A stretch of 64,000 nucleotides of DNA from positions 157,442,158 to 157,506,157 of the forward strand of contig BTPG01000004.1 in NCBI GenBank assembly GCA_036245525.1. The letters run 5' to 3'. The stretch's first letter is position 1, and every line of letters starts with the position of its first letter. This DNA comes from Semisulcospira habei. Its lineage: Eukaryota; Mollusca; Gastropoda; Semisulcospiridae. The position numbers and the translations under genes were made by a program. Shown piece after piece: positions 29,996 through 40,810 of this stretch. The notes below the pieces were generated by a model, which worked only from the letters and a program-made list of their open reading frames with translations, had not been told where the DNA came from and searched no databases.

Positions 29996-30205
29996 CCCAT
30001 TCAGCCCCGACACACCAGAGCAAGATATGGCTCGACCATGATAGTTCACGGGTGGTGGCAGAATAGCTTGGCGCCTATAGGCGCCAAGCTATTCTGGCAC
30101 CACCCTGAACTATCATGGTGGATTTGTCTCCTGAATTATAATGCCCCGTCCTCAGAGGATAACTCCAAAATGTGGGCATTTGGTGCCTGGGGCACAATGA
30201 GTTAA
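29992..30205. mobile_element. TTAA-flanked foldback MITE, copy f
   Basis: TTAACCCATTCAGCCCCGAC to GGGGCACAATGAGTTAA. The central hairpin is almost perfect: GGCAGAATAGCTTGGCGCCT and AGGCGCCAAGCTATTCTGGC around TA. Compared with copy a, both arms carry the AATAG/CTATT change, so the change is paired. Confidence 0.87.
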
Positions 30206-30465
30206 ATAGTCAACCTAAATATGGACCAGAATGGGAAGGAATGATCAACCCTGCAGATCCTTTCGTTCCTCAGCCGCGTAGCAATGTTTGTCCTGGGCGA
30301 CCAACGCTTCACAGTTCAGGTCGGCCGTTAGCCTTCAATTTGTCAGACTAATAGGGTGGGGGTAGGGTGCAGACTAAGGGTAAGGACGGGGTGGCGGGTT
30401 AGGGCTCGCACCTGCGCTAACAAAAGTTCTTTGATTGCACCTTATCAGCTAAGCAACCCTCAACC

Positions 30466-30688
30466 ACCCACACACATACATACATACACACACGTTCGCG
30501 AGCGCGCGCGCGCGCACACACACACGCACACACACACGTAAGCACGCACGCGGCACACACACACACACACACACAAGCACGCACGCGCATGTACGCAAGC
30601 ACGCACACACTCACGCACGCACACACACACACACTCACGCACGCACTCGAGCACATAAACACAAACGGCACACACACACACGCACACA

Positions 30689-30736
<48 letters not shown>

Positions 30737-30740
30737 GGGC
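30466..30740 (+). repeat. (CA)n-rich microsatellite tract, imperfect
   Basis: CA repeats with CG and GCACG interruptions, including a GCGCGCGCGCGCG run. Alternating purine-pyrimidine sequence; Z-DNA-prone. ORFs of Cys-Val or His-Thr repeats here are artefacts. Confidence 0.95.
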
Positions 30741-30756
30741 TCTGACAGTTTATTTC

Positions 30757-30925
30757 ATTCAATCCTGACACACTACAGCAAGCTATGGATAGAATGTGAT
30801 TAGTTCCAGGGTGGCGCCAGAAAAAGGAACTTTGCGCTATCACGGCACCACTCCAGTGACTATCTTGGCCAAGGACGCCCTCAAAGGATATACATGTATC
30901 TGGGAATTTCAACCTTTTGGTGACA
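30757..30925. mobile_element. Decayed TTAA foldback MITE, copy j (left part)
   Basis: TCATTCAATCCTGACACACT, ACAGCAAGCTATGGAT and GGGTGGCGCCAGAA match the family's left side; the CACCACTCCAGTGACTATC stretch is a rough right arm. A GC-rich foldback (next entry) follows inside or beside it. Confidence 0.5.
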
Positions 30926-31050
30926 GTACATCCCCAATGGGCAAAAGGTCGCCGGGCCGACTTCGGCCGCCGTTCGGGCCCGCGCACGTCCGTGCCCAGG
31001 CCAACCGGGCGGCCAAGTCGGCCCGACGGCCTTTTGGGGATGTACTGGCC
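30924..31050. repeat. GC-rich foldback (arms of ~40 bp)
   Basis: CAGTACATCCCCAA, then AAGGTCGCCGGGCCGACTT on the left is mirrored by AAGTCGGCCCGACGGCCTT and TTGGGGATGTACTG on the right. The loop is GC-rich (CGCGCACGTCCGTGCC). No coding role seen. Confidence 0.7.
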
Positions 31051-31305
31051 GTGCCGCGCGGGCCAACGGTGACCAACGTCGGCCCGATGGCCGGCCTTTG
31101 CGAACTCTTGTCCTAGTCGCCGGGCAACCTTGCCGGGTGTTGCGGTCGTCAAGCACTACCCTTGAGCCCCGCCCTCTCCCCCAGGGCCAACACTTCTGTA
31201 AAATGCTATATCAAAGTCCCCCCCCATCTTCGCTTTTTGATATTTCGGAGGAAAGTGAGAAGATGCTAGAGGCTCTCACTCTCAGCTAAGGGTAAAAGTC
31301 CGATC

Positions 31306-31519
31306 TTAACTCATTCTACCCCAGACACACCAGAGGAAGATGAGGTTCGACCATGACAGTTCAAGGGTGATGCCAGAATAGCTTGGCGCCTATGGGCGCC
31401 AAGCTATTCTGGCATCACCCTTGAACTATCATGGCCGATCTGTGTCCTGCACTGCAATGCAGTCTTCAGAGGACAACGGCAAAATTTAAGGATTTCGGTG
31501 TTGGGGTTGAATGAGTTAA
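31306..31519. mobile_element. TTAA-flanked foldback MITE, copy g
   Basis: TTAACTCATTCTACCCCAGA to GGGTTGAATGAGTTAA. The core AGAATAGCTTGGCGCCTATG and GGCGCCAAGCTATTCTGGCA is near-perfect. It shares the paired AATAG change with copy f but has GATGCCAG where f has GGTGGCAG, and the opposite arm matches (CTGGCATCACC). Confidence 0.88.
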
Positions 31520-31521
31520 GG

Positions 31522-31683
31522 CGTTATGTATTATGTTGAAGTGATCTAGATGTACCTGATCAAAGAGCGTTGAGTCGTTATGTATTATGTTGAAGTGATC
31601 TAGATGTACCTGATCAAAGAGCGTTGAGTCGTTATGTATTATGTTGAAGTGATCTAGATGTACCTGATCAAAGAGCGTTGAGG
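31522..31683 (+). repeat. 54-bp tandem repeat, 3 copies
   Basis: CGTTATGTATTATGTTGAAG begins at 31522, 31576 and 31630. The units are essentially identical, hence very recent. It directly abuts the right end of MITE copy g. Confidence 0.95.
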
Positions 31684-31857
31684 GAGCACCATTGTAGCCT
31701 CGATACTCTTGGCACTAATCCGTGCGACCACACTCACGGGGAGGCAACTGCAACATAACTGCCTTTGGCGTGCCACATTATTGGAAGCAGTAACCTGCCC
31801 TGAATATATCGTTTTCAGTCAACACTTCAGTTGTCAGTTACGTCAATGAAACTGAAG

Positions 31858-31858
<1 letters not shown>

Positions 31859-31931
<73 letters not shown>

Positions 31932-32042
31932 GCACGCACACACGCACGCACGCACGCACACACACGTACGCACACACACGCACGAACACACACACACACA
32001 CACACCGGGGTACGCACACACATACACACATACGCGCGCGCA

Positions 32043-32076
<34 letters not shown>

Positions 32077-32090
32077 ATCTCACACACACA

Positions 32091-32143
<53 letters not shown>

Positions 32144-32175
32144 GCACGCTCGCACACACACACACACGTTCGTCC

Positions 32176-32234
<59 letters not shown>
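31859..32234 (+). repeat. (CA)n microsatellite, ~375 bp
   Basis: Long CA runs with islands (CGCACGCACG, CCGGGGTACG, TACGCGCGCG). Repeated internal blocks suggest growth by slippage and by segment duplication. No gene. Confidence 0.95.
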
Positions 32235-32235
<1 letters not shown>

Positions 32236-32256
32236 ATATAAAAACAAGAAAGGCAA

Positions 32257-32475
32257 ATCCATTATGGCTCACGTGTATGACCTATTTACATATGTGTGAC
32301 CTTTGTGACAATAAGTGCTGGCTTCTGCACCAGCAAAATCCATGTTTTCTCAAAATGTAAGAATTTTTCACACGTCTGCCAGTGTCAATTCCCCGTGACC
32401 CTTCAGTGGCCTTTGCGACGAGTCAACTAAATTAGTATGCATAGGAAGGGCTTATCATCTAGCCTTTGTCAATGT
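32257..32475 (-). mobile_element. ~1-kb inverted-end element, fragment, copy 3
   Basis: The minus strand matches the 3' end of the elements at 2325 and 6954 (ACACATATGTAAATAGGTCA, CATACACGTGAGCCATAATG). Only ~220 bp are present, directly after the CA tract. Confidence 0.75.
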
Positions 32476-32613
32476 CTTTATCCACACTAGCTATATCCAA
32501 AATTTCAAGTAAATAAGGCAATAATTGCGGACTCTATTCTGGGTCAACCGACTTTCTATAAACAGTCTTTTATGTCTTTAATGAGACATCCAATAGTTAC
32601 AATATACTCGGAA

Positions 32614-33122
32614 GCTCTCTTAAAGGCCCCGCCACACGGGCCGGTTGTGCCCCGATTTTGAAGCCGATTCCGATGAATTGCGATCGGATGACGCCAATTA
32701 TCCGATCCGGTCCCAATCGGCTGGGAATGGGTGTCTAGAACCTGCTCTATTTTTCCGATCCGAATTGGTCCCGATCGTAAGCTTCAACCAATCAGAGCGC
32801 GTCTCGCAAAGCACGTCGTTAGTTTGCAAATGGCGGAACACGCCTGCTGTGATCAGTACCACCGCCGTTGTTGGCACGCCTCTTCCCTAATATGATGCAA
32901 AACTGCTGATAATGCAAGCACATCATCATCACTGTCAAAACTAGCAGCCATTTTGCAGAACAGGTACGACTTTGATCTTCGGTTCAAACCGGTCGGCTAA
33001 ACAAGTCGGGAAATGTGTGGCAGTGCACACGCCGTTGTCCGGCCCGATCACCTACCGATTCGAAACTGATCGGGAATCGGCCTCAAAACCGGGCATGTGT
33101 AGCGGGGCCTTTTTTAGAGAGC
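32614..33122. mobile_element. ~509-bp MITE with long terminal inverted repeats
   Basis: Left GCTCTCTTAAAGGCCCCGCC; right GCGGGGCCTTTTTTAGAGAGC-type end, its imperfect complement (written with one base short of full length here: GCGGGGCCTTTTTTAGAGAG). The similarity continues inward (GATTTTGAAGCCGATTCC against GGAATCGGCCTCAAAACC). No transposase. Superfamily not assigned; the flanks show no clear target duplication. Confidence 0.7.
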
Positions 33123-33175
33123 AAATATGGCCGATTTTCAAGCTTGTGCGTACAGAAATGTCGGAGATTCTCGTG

Positions 33176-33176
<1 letters not shown>

Positions 33177-33233
<57 letters not shown>
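33177..33233 (+). repeat. (CA)n microsatellite
   Basis: About 27 CA units followed by a short duplicated CACCGGGACAC motif. 33250-33815 contains no gene that I can support. Confidence 0.95.
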
Positions 33234-33234
<1 letters not shown>

Positions 33235-33817
33235 GGGACACCACCGGGACACACACATATATACGCACATACGGCTCTTCGCGCCAAAACGACCGCGTTC
33301 AGGAAGTTTAGAATAGCCAGACGTGACGTCATTTTATTTTATTTTTTTAAATTTTGTTACTTCTTTGCCAGACTAGGAAGCCCGCCCGCCTGTTATGTCG
33401 CGCGCCTTTGTTGACTTGGCCCATTACGCAGCATGAGTATTGACGTAAAACTTAATATTAAAAGCTGATTACTAATGATTCATTAGCTGCATATTGCGAA
33501 TCAAGTTACTTTAGTGTGGGCCGGCCAGCGGTCAATCGATACATAATTTACTATTATACGGTGTCCGGCAATGGACAATCCAACTAATGATGGTCTATTC
33601 TTCTCTCATCCTCTGTGACGCTTCATGCGTTCAGTGTAGTGTCTGGCCAAGTTAGTTACAGCGTGTATTGTATTGGTCTAGTGTGTGTCTGGAAACCTTT
33701 CGGCGGTACCTGGCTGATGGCAAATGACCGTGTGCGGGTCCGGATCTTCTCGTTTCGTTCGGTTTCTGAACGGGCACCGCTGCAGTTATATGTAAAACAA
33801 CAACAACAAAAAACAAA

Positions 33818-33820
<3 letters not shown>

Positions 33821-33884
<64 letters not shown>
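33821..33884 (+). repeat. (CA)n microsatellite
   Basis: About 31 CA units, preceded by AACAACAACA and AAACAAACAAACA runs. Confidence 0.95.
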
Positions 33885-33888
<4 letters not shown>

Positions 33889-33989
33889 AGAAAGGCGAGA
33901 TTTTCATTGTTATAAAATAAAAATCTCGCTTTTCGATTAAAATAAAATAATTCTTTTAAAAAATAAAAATTAAAAAAAAGGACATGCTT

Positions 33990-34330
33990 GGCTTTTTGTT
34001 GTCGTTGTGTGTCTTATGGAACACCTTCCCCTTTTAAATCAGACACAGCGAATCTGCCTCTGCTTTCAAACGGGCCCTGAAAACCCCTCTGTTTCGCCTG
34101 CCTTTTGCCACCGAACAGAAGTGCAGTGGTAGAAGACAGTAGAATAACTTGTTACATTGTATGAATGTGGTTCTTGGATTGTCATTATGTGATGTGGTAT
34201 GTGTTGATGTCTAGGTTGTATGTCCCAATGTGTTTAGTTGTGAATTTTGTTTTTATGTATATATGTTTACTGTATGTGATGACATTGTAAAGCGCTTAGA
34301 GCCTATTGGAATAAGCGCTATATAAATACA

Positions 34331-34374
<44 letters not shown>
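33990..34374 (+). mobile_element. 3' end of a different LINE, with (ATT)n tail
   Basis: A short coding trace reads LWNTFPF, a stop, then IRHSESASAFKRALKTPLFR (about 34014-34105), the W-N-x-(L/F)-P...F-K-x-x-L-K-T-x-L-F pattern common at the C-terminus of LINE reverse transcriptases. The 3' region ends AAAGCGCTTAGAGCC, AAGCGCTATATAAATA and (TTA)n at 34330-34374. It is strongly 5'-truncated, as is usual. Confidence 0.7.
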
Positions 34375-34375
<1 letters not shown>

Positions 34376-34388
34376 AATGGCGGGGAAG

Positions 34389-34443
34389 TGGCGCAGTGGT
34401 TAAGGCGTCTGCCTCCAGTGCCAAAGGTGCGAGGTTCGATACC
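34389..34443 (+). promoter_or_regulatory. Pol III-type A and B boxes at the LINE 5' end
   Basis: The tRNA-like segment reads GTGGCGCAGTGGTTAAGGCG then GCGAGGTTCGATACCGGG, with 33 bp between boxes. It may belong to the LINE 5' end or to a SINE fused there. Absence from copy 1 is explained if copy 1 is slightly 5'-truncated. Confidence 0.55.
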
Positions 34444-35148
34444 GGGTTCCGGCGTTGGATTTTTCTCCTCTGGTGTCACCGTCTGGGCAGTGGGCAGATG
34501 TTCACATCTGCACGGGACATAGACGACCCCGGCCCCCACGAGTCCCCTGCTGCCTTGCAGGCCTGGCCGCTTGGCTGCGGAAAGGCTAAGGGAGGAAACC
34601 CCTGACATCAAAGCCCCCGTGTCTCCGGAGAAGGCTTTTGAGCCAGAGACTAAGATAAGGACAGTCTGATATAAAACCTACGACCCGAGGACCTCGATGC
34701 CACCGTCCCAGCTTGCTAGGCCATGGCAAACGAACCAAGGGTTTAAAGGGTGGGGCGCACACTGCACTCCACCAAAAAGCTCCACCGCGCAGGCTTTAGG
34801 AAACGCCCACGGAATATGACACTGAACTTTCCAAGTCCTGTAGCGATGGGCAAGGGGCAAAACGGCAGGTGAAAGATGTCACTGGAAGCTGCAGTCTCAA
34901 ACCTGCATGCAGGCGGTTCATGATATTGGTCGCCTGATGTTGACCTGGGGATGACAACGTCACTCGGCACACCCTGAACGACCAAGCAGCCTTCTCTAGG
35001 GACAGCACTGCTTGCTCCACACGGAGAGGGGCCTAGAAAAGGTGGCCTAACCAAAGCTCATCCCCTCGTAACCCCAGTTGGCTAGCCGCGGTCAACGGGC
35101 ATCTTCTCATGCGGTCAGAAAACAAGAAAAAACAATGGATCCACTCTC

Positions 35149-38100
35149 ATGACGACCACGACCGGACTCAACGTAGCATGCTGGAACATCCGAACCATGC
35201 TCGACACAGCAGACAGCGGACGCCCTGAACGTCGCTCCGCCCTCATTGCCCATGAATTGCGGAGGTTAAACATCGACATCGCCGCGCTCAGCGAAGTACG
35301 CCTTCCGGAGGAAGGCAGCCTCCAAGAACTTGGCGCTGGCTACACCCTCTTCTGGTCAGGCAGGCCTGCATCAGAAAGACGGCTCTCAGGCGTGGGCTTC
35401 ATGGTGAAGACCCCATTGCGACTAAGTTGGAAAACTTACCAACGGGTCACTCCGACCGCATCATGTCCATGCGCCTCCCACTGAGACACCAGCAATATGT
35501 CACCCTTCTCAGTGTGTACTCCCCAACCCTCCTGGCAGAGCTTGCAGAAAAAGACAAGTTCTACTCTGACCTGCGCAGCCTCCTGCAGAGCACCCCTGCA
35601 GACGACAAAGTCATCATCCTTGGCGACTTCAACGCCAGAGTGGGCCAAGACTCTGAAGCCTGGAAAGGAGTCCAAGGCAAGCATGGCGTTGGGAACTGCA
35701 ATGACAATGGTCGCCTACTGTTGGAGCTCTGTGCAGAGCAGCAACTTGTCATCACCAACACTACTTTCCAGCAAAAGGACAGTCGAAAGACCACCTGGAT
35801 GCATCCTCGCTCCAAGCACTGGCACCTTATCGACTATGTCCTAGTGCATCAGAGGGACCGCAGTGACGTCCTCCTCACCAGAGTGATGCCCAGCGCAGAG
35901 TGCCACACTGACCACCGCCTTGTTCGCTGCAAACTCAGGCTCCGCCTCAAGCTGAAACCCAAGAAAGGGGGCCCCCCCAAGAAAAAGCTTGATGTTGCCA
36001 GCCTTCAGCGTGACGACAAGAAAGCTGCCCTTCAGGCCGATTTACAGCGCATGCTCAAAGACACAGTTGATCCAGCAGACTCCTCCCCTGAAACACTCTG
36101 GGAACAACTGAAAACTGCTATTGTAAAATCCTCTGTGGAAGACTTGGGCTTTGCTAGAAAGAGGAACAAAGACTGGTTTGACGAAAACGACGTAGAGATC
36201 CAGGAACTTCTAGCAAAAAAAAAGAGCCGGCCACCAGGCCCACCTAGCCCAGCCTTCCTGCCCTGTGAAGAAGTCTGCCTTCCGCCTCATCTGCAGCAGT
36301 CTCCAGCTCAAACTTAGAGAGCTCCAGAACGAGTGGTGGTCCAGACTCGCACAGAGGACCCAGCTCTGCGCTGACAACGGTGACTACAGGGGTTTCTACG
36401 AAGCACTGAAAGCAGTGTATGGCCCTAGGCACCTGGTACAAAGTCCCCTGCGAAGCGCTGATGGACAGGCACTCCTCACAGATAATACCTCCATCTTGAA
36501 CCGCTGGTCGGAATACTTTCAGGACCTCTTCGGCGCTGAACGCACTGTTCAAGAAACAGTCATCCTCCAAATCCCGCACCTTCCACTAAAGGTTGAATTG
36601 GACGAACCGCCCACCGCCGAAGAGACCCTCACAGCCATCCACCAGCTCAAGAGTGGCAAAGCAGCAGGCATTGACGGAATCCCGCCAGAGATCTGGAAAC
36701 ATGGAGGCCCAGCACTGCACAACAAGCTCCACGACCTCTTTCTCTGCTGCTGGGAAAAAGGAACACTACCAAAGGATCTCCGTGATGCAGTCATCATCAC
36801 CCTGTACAAGAACAAAGGAGAGAAGTCTGCCTGCTCTAATTATCGTGGAATTACCCTGCTGTCCATTGCCGGGAAAATTCTCGCAAGGTTGCTCCTGAAT
36901 CGGCTGGTACCTGCCATCGCTGAAGACCACCTCCCAGAGGGCCAGTGTGGCTTCAGAGCCAACAGGAGTACCACCGACATGGTTTTTGTGCTGAGACAGC
37001 TTTAGGAGAAGTGCCGCGAGCAGAACAAAGGGCTGTACGTAACGTTTGTCGACCTAGCAAAAGCGTTTGACACTGTGAGCAGGCAAGGTATGTGGCAGAT
37101 CCTGGAGCGACTAGGTTGTCCCCCAAAGTTCCTCAACATGATCGTCCAGCTCCACGAGGACCAGCAAGGCCAGGTCAGACTAAACAGTGACCTCTCAGAA
37201 CCATTCCCCATTCGCAACGGCGTGAAGCAAGGCTGCGTGCTGGCACCGACCCTCTTCACCATCTTCTTCAGCATGATGTTGAAGCAGGCCACAGTGGACC
37301 TCGACGATGACGACGCAGTGTACATCAGGTATCGTCTCGATGGCAGCCTGTTCAACCTCAGACGACTGCAGGCCCACACGAAAACCCTAGACCAACTGAT
37401 TCGTGAGCTGCTCTTCGCTGATGACGCTGCCCTCGTTGCACACACAGAGAGAGCCTTGCAGCGCATTACGTCCTGCTTCGCAGATGCTGCCCAGCTCTTT
37501 GGACTTGAGGTCAGTCTGAAAAAGACAGAGGTCCTTCATCAGCCGGCACCCAAGGAAGAGCATCGCCCTCCCCAAATCACCATCGGCGAGTCCGAACTGA
37601 AGTCTGTACACCAGTTTACCTACCTTGGCTGCATCATCACGTCAGACGCCAAGCTGGACAAGGAGCTGGACAACAGGCTGGCAAAAGCGAACAGTGCTTT
37701 CGGGCGACTATTCAAGCGGGTGTGGCACAATCAACAGCTGAAAAAAGGCACCAAGATCAGCGTGTACAGAGCTGTCGTCCTCACCACCCTGCTGTACGGT
37801 TCCGAGTCCTGGGCCCTCTACCGCAGCCAACTACGACTCCTCGAACGCTTTCACCAGCGCTGCCTGCGTACCATCCTCAGCATTCACTGGAGTGACTATG
37901 TCACCAACGTCGAGGTCCTTGAACAGGCCGAAACTGTGAGCATCGAGGCTTTGCTGCTGCGGACACAGCTACGTTGGGCGGGGCACGTCTCCAGGATGGA
38001 GGATCATCGCCTACCCAAGATCACTCTGTTCGGCGAGCTCGCCACTGGACACCGAGACAGAGGGGCACCAAAGAAGAGATACAAAGACGGTCTCAAGAAG

Positions 38101-38389
38101 TCACTTAGTGCCTGCCAAATCGACCACCGCCAGTGGTCTTCGCTTGCTGCGGACCGTGACACCTGGCGCTCCACCATTCACAAGGCAGCCGTCTCCTTTG
38201 AGGACTCTCGCAGAGCTAACCTTAAGGACAAGCGGCTCAGAAGAAAAACAGAGTTGTCGTAACTCAGAACCCTGACCAGACCTTCCCCTGCAGCCACTGC
38301 GGTCGAACCTGCCTGTCCCGGATTGGCCTCCGCAGCCACGAAAATGCCTGCAGACGACGTGGGCAAGCCCTATAGAATCTTCGTTCGCG
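35149..38389 (+). pseudogene. LINE ORF (endonuclease + RT), 3 frameshifts and 1 stop
   Basis: The frame starts at 35149 (MTTTTGLNVACWNIRTMLDT), as in copy 1. Compared with copy 1 there is a 1-bp loss in a C run at 35411-35414, a 1-bp gain in an A run at 36215-36223, a CAG-to-TAG stop at 37003-37005, and a 1-bp loss in an A run at 38244-38248 which removes the C-terminal zinc finger from the frame. RT motifs FVDLAKAFDTVS, NGVKQGCVLAP and LLFADDAALV remain. Homopolymer indels are also common sequencing errors, so one or more may be artefactual. Confidence 0.9.
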
Positions 38390-38411
38390 AAGTCAAGCCA
38401 AGAAGAGGAGA

Positions 38412-38439
38412 GATTATTATTATTATTATTATTATTATA
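38412..38439 (+). repeat. (ATT)n microsatellite
   Basis: ATT repeats immediately 3' of the LINE, matching the (TTA)n on its 5' side. Confidence 0.9.
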
Positions 38440-38461
38440 ACGGCAGAACGTGTTTGTGTTG

Positions 38462-38532
<71 letters not shown>
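38462..38532 (+). repeat. (GT)n microsatellite
   Basis: About 34 GT units. It is the fifth CA/GT tract within 8 kb. Confidence 0.95.
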
Positions 38533-38534
<2 letters not shown>

Positions 38535-38585
38535 CTGGTCTGTGCGTCAACTAAAGTCTAAAATCACAGACTGGTCAGCACACAT

Positions 38586-38784
38586 TTAACCCATTTAGCC
38601 CCGAGTCCCTACAGCAGGAGATGGATCGACCAAGATAATTCAAGGGTAGTGCCAGATTAGCTTGGCGCCTGAAGGCGCCAAGCTAATCTGGCACCACCCT
38701 TGAAATATCATGGTCAATCCACCTGCAACTGGTACCGCATTGTCGTTAAGTAACACTTACAAAAGTTAGGCTAAATGGGGTTAA
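38586..38784. mobile_element. TTAA-flanked foldback MITE, copy h
   Basis: TTAACCCATTTAGCCCCGAG to GTTAGGCTAAATGGGGTTAA. Core AGATTAGCTTGGCGCCTGAA and GGCGCCAAGCTAATCTGGCA. 38785-39170 shows a short hairpin (39006-39042, TAGAATCTCATGG and CCATGAGATTCTA) and otherwise nothing I recognise. Confidence 0.87.
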
Positions 38785-39175
38785 TTGTTCACGCTTTATA
38801 CAGTCTTCCTCGGGTGGACTGCACCGCCTAGATGGGTAAATGAACTGTGACAGTTCAGAAAATCTCCTAAATAAGTTCGGTCTGCCGCAGGACGGCGCAT
38901 CTTGTGTGAAACCCACGGTTCGGCAAGGCCGGGATAGTGCTCGTTAACATCTAAGCTGCTTATAGAAATAAAATGAACACCACCCTATTGCCGCAAGAAT
39001 CATAGAATCTCATGGCAAATGCGGGTCCCCATGAGATTCTACACCGGCTTCTTGTTGGTCAGTGTTACGTACTTTGCATTGATATTTTTTGGACGGACGG
39101 GTTTTCTATAGTGTTGAAATTTCTACTTTTCCACAAACCAACCTTGCGACAACTTGCAGTAAAGCTGAGTTGGTA

Positions 39176-39527
39176 TACCTCGCCCTGCTGACCTAGGTTA
39201 AACGCACCAGCGGCGCCATCATGATTGTTGCACCAGACCGGTCGCTCGGACCGGTCATGTGCACCAGAAATGCGCGCCAGTTTTGTGTAGACTTGAAGAT
39301 AGCTGCGGCTTGTGACATGTCCCACATCCTGCGGCCGACCAAGTCCATTGTACTTGTCAGTAGTGCGAGCATCTCTCGTACTTCAACTACGCCTGTACGA
39401 CTGACGGTGCAACAATGGTGCTACTTGTCAGTAGAGCGAGCATCTCTCGTACTTCAACTACGCCTGTACGACTGACGGTGCAATAATGGCGCCGCTGGTG
39501 CGTTTAGCCTAGGTACAGGGCGAGGTA
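39176..39527. mobile_element. 352-bp MITE with ~50-bp inverted ends and TA flanks
   Basis: Starts TACCTCGCCCTGCTGACCTA and ends with its near complement (TAGGTACAGGGCGAGGTA); TA dinucleotides flank both ends (39174-39175, 39528-39529), as for Tc1/mariner-type elements. The arms continue through GTTAAACGCACCAGCGGCGC / GCGCCGCTGGTGCGTTTAGC. Inside, a ~75-bp direct duplication contains GCATCTCTCGTACTTCAACT twice. No transposase. Confidence 0.85.
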
Positions 39528-39529
39528 TA

Positions 39530-40430
39530 TTAACTGATCTGCAGTAAAGGACGTCTTGCGGTGCCGGCAAGACAAGTTGTGCCGCTATACGTATGATTAA
39601 TTGTTTGCTACAGCAACAGTAAAGTCACCTTCAATCTCTTGATTTCGTCTTTTACCTGCCTCAGGAGCAACAAACGTGTTCGGGCCCACGCGGCCGGTCG
39701 TCGTGGGCCCAAGGAGCTTTGCTAAGTGCGGTGACGCGGCGTTAAAGACGCCAGGCATTATTTCGATCCTGGGTACTGTCTTGACGGTCGATCCATCTCA
39801 GGGCGGATCTGAGGGAGGGGGGTTCCCTAAGGTGGGAGGGGGGGGGGGTTTCCAGGGGTTTTGGCCCCCCCTCCCCAATTCTTTAAAATGCTATAACAAA
39901 GTCCCTGTTTTGGGGTGTTTGGACACCCTTCTCCATGTTTAATTGTTTTTGGCAAGTTTCGAAACACACGACGTCGTGTGTACCCGCCCTGCCCCCCCCC
40001 CCCCCCACCCACCCACCCCGGCCCACCCCGTCCGAGTGTTTCAGATTTTGGTTAGTGGCGAGTGTCTCGACACACACACGCCTTCTCGCCTGTGCTCCCC
40101 CCCCCCCTCCCCCCGTTGTTTGATATTTAGGCGGGTGGCGAGAGTCCCTTCTTCGTCAGTCCGGACCCCCACCCTCACCCGCCTCCCACCCCCCACCTCG
40201 CCCGTTGTTTGATACTGATTTCGGAGAAGGGTGAGAGTCTAGGTAGTCTAGAGAGTCTTCGATATTTTGGCCACTGGAAGGCAAGGACCAGACACACGCC
40301 CCCCCCCCCCTCCTCACCCCATCCCACCCTTCACCCACCCACCCCGTTGTTTGATTTTTCGGCCACTGGAAGTAACGTCTAGCGTCGGGAGGCTAGCCCT
40401 TTTGTGTGACAACCACCCCCACCCCTCAAG
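39530..40430 (+). other. C-rich degenerate repeat region
   Basis: Long C runs alternate with the recurring phrase GTTGTTTGAT(A/T)TTT or CGTTGTTTGATACTG and GGTGGCGAGAGTC-like segments (about 39945, 40115, 40203, 40343). A related motif (GCTTTTTGATATTTCGGAGG) occurs near 31230, so this is a dispersed, locally tandem repeat. No gene. A GC hairpin with CGGGCCCACGCGGCCGG lies at 39680-39715. Confidence 0.6.
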
Positions 40431-40810
40431 GTAACTGATCCGCCCCTGCATCTCCTGCAGTTGGCGCAAGACGTGGAAAGTCCAGACCCCGACCGCTAGG
40501 TGCCGGCAGGGGCAACTCCCCTGAGAGACGTGACGCAGAATATTGTGTAATACTAATCGAACGCTTAACTGATTGAACAGCTCCAGGCTGTTTGCGACTC
40601 CGTCTCTGGGCCCATGGGATATTTATAAGGTCAAGGTCTCAAGAAGCCTCTCTTCGATTTTTCATCCACGTTATTTTGAACTGCACGAATCCAAGAGAGA
40701 TTTCGCATTTTGGAACAATAAAAAAAGAAAACTGCAAAGGATGACGTCGGAAGAATGTTGTAGGTCGCGACAACCCAGATTGAGGTGAAGGCCCCAAAAG
40801 GCCTCCGTCA

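Larger units (their letters stand above)
34375..38411 (+). mobile_element. APE-type LINE, copy 2, with a tRNA-like 5' end
   Basis: Same family as 8929-12861. It contains a ~100-bp 5' extension that copy 1 lacks, with tRNA-like A (TGGCGCAGTGG, 34389-34399) and B (GGTTCGATACC, 34433-34443) boxes, then the shared 5' UTR and the broken ORF (35149-~38389). It sits between (TTA)n at 34330-34374 and (ATT)n at 38412-38439, so it probably inserted into the ATT tail of the preceding LINE. Copy 1 has no ATT tail, which supports that reading. Confidence 0.88.

Noticed and set aside
30417..32272. Cys-Val and His-Thr repeat proteins
   Set aside because: These are translations of CA microsatellites in several frames.
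39676..40212. Short ORFs in the C-rich region
   Set aside because: Poly-C/proline composition, no start context, no splice borders.
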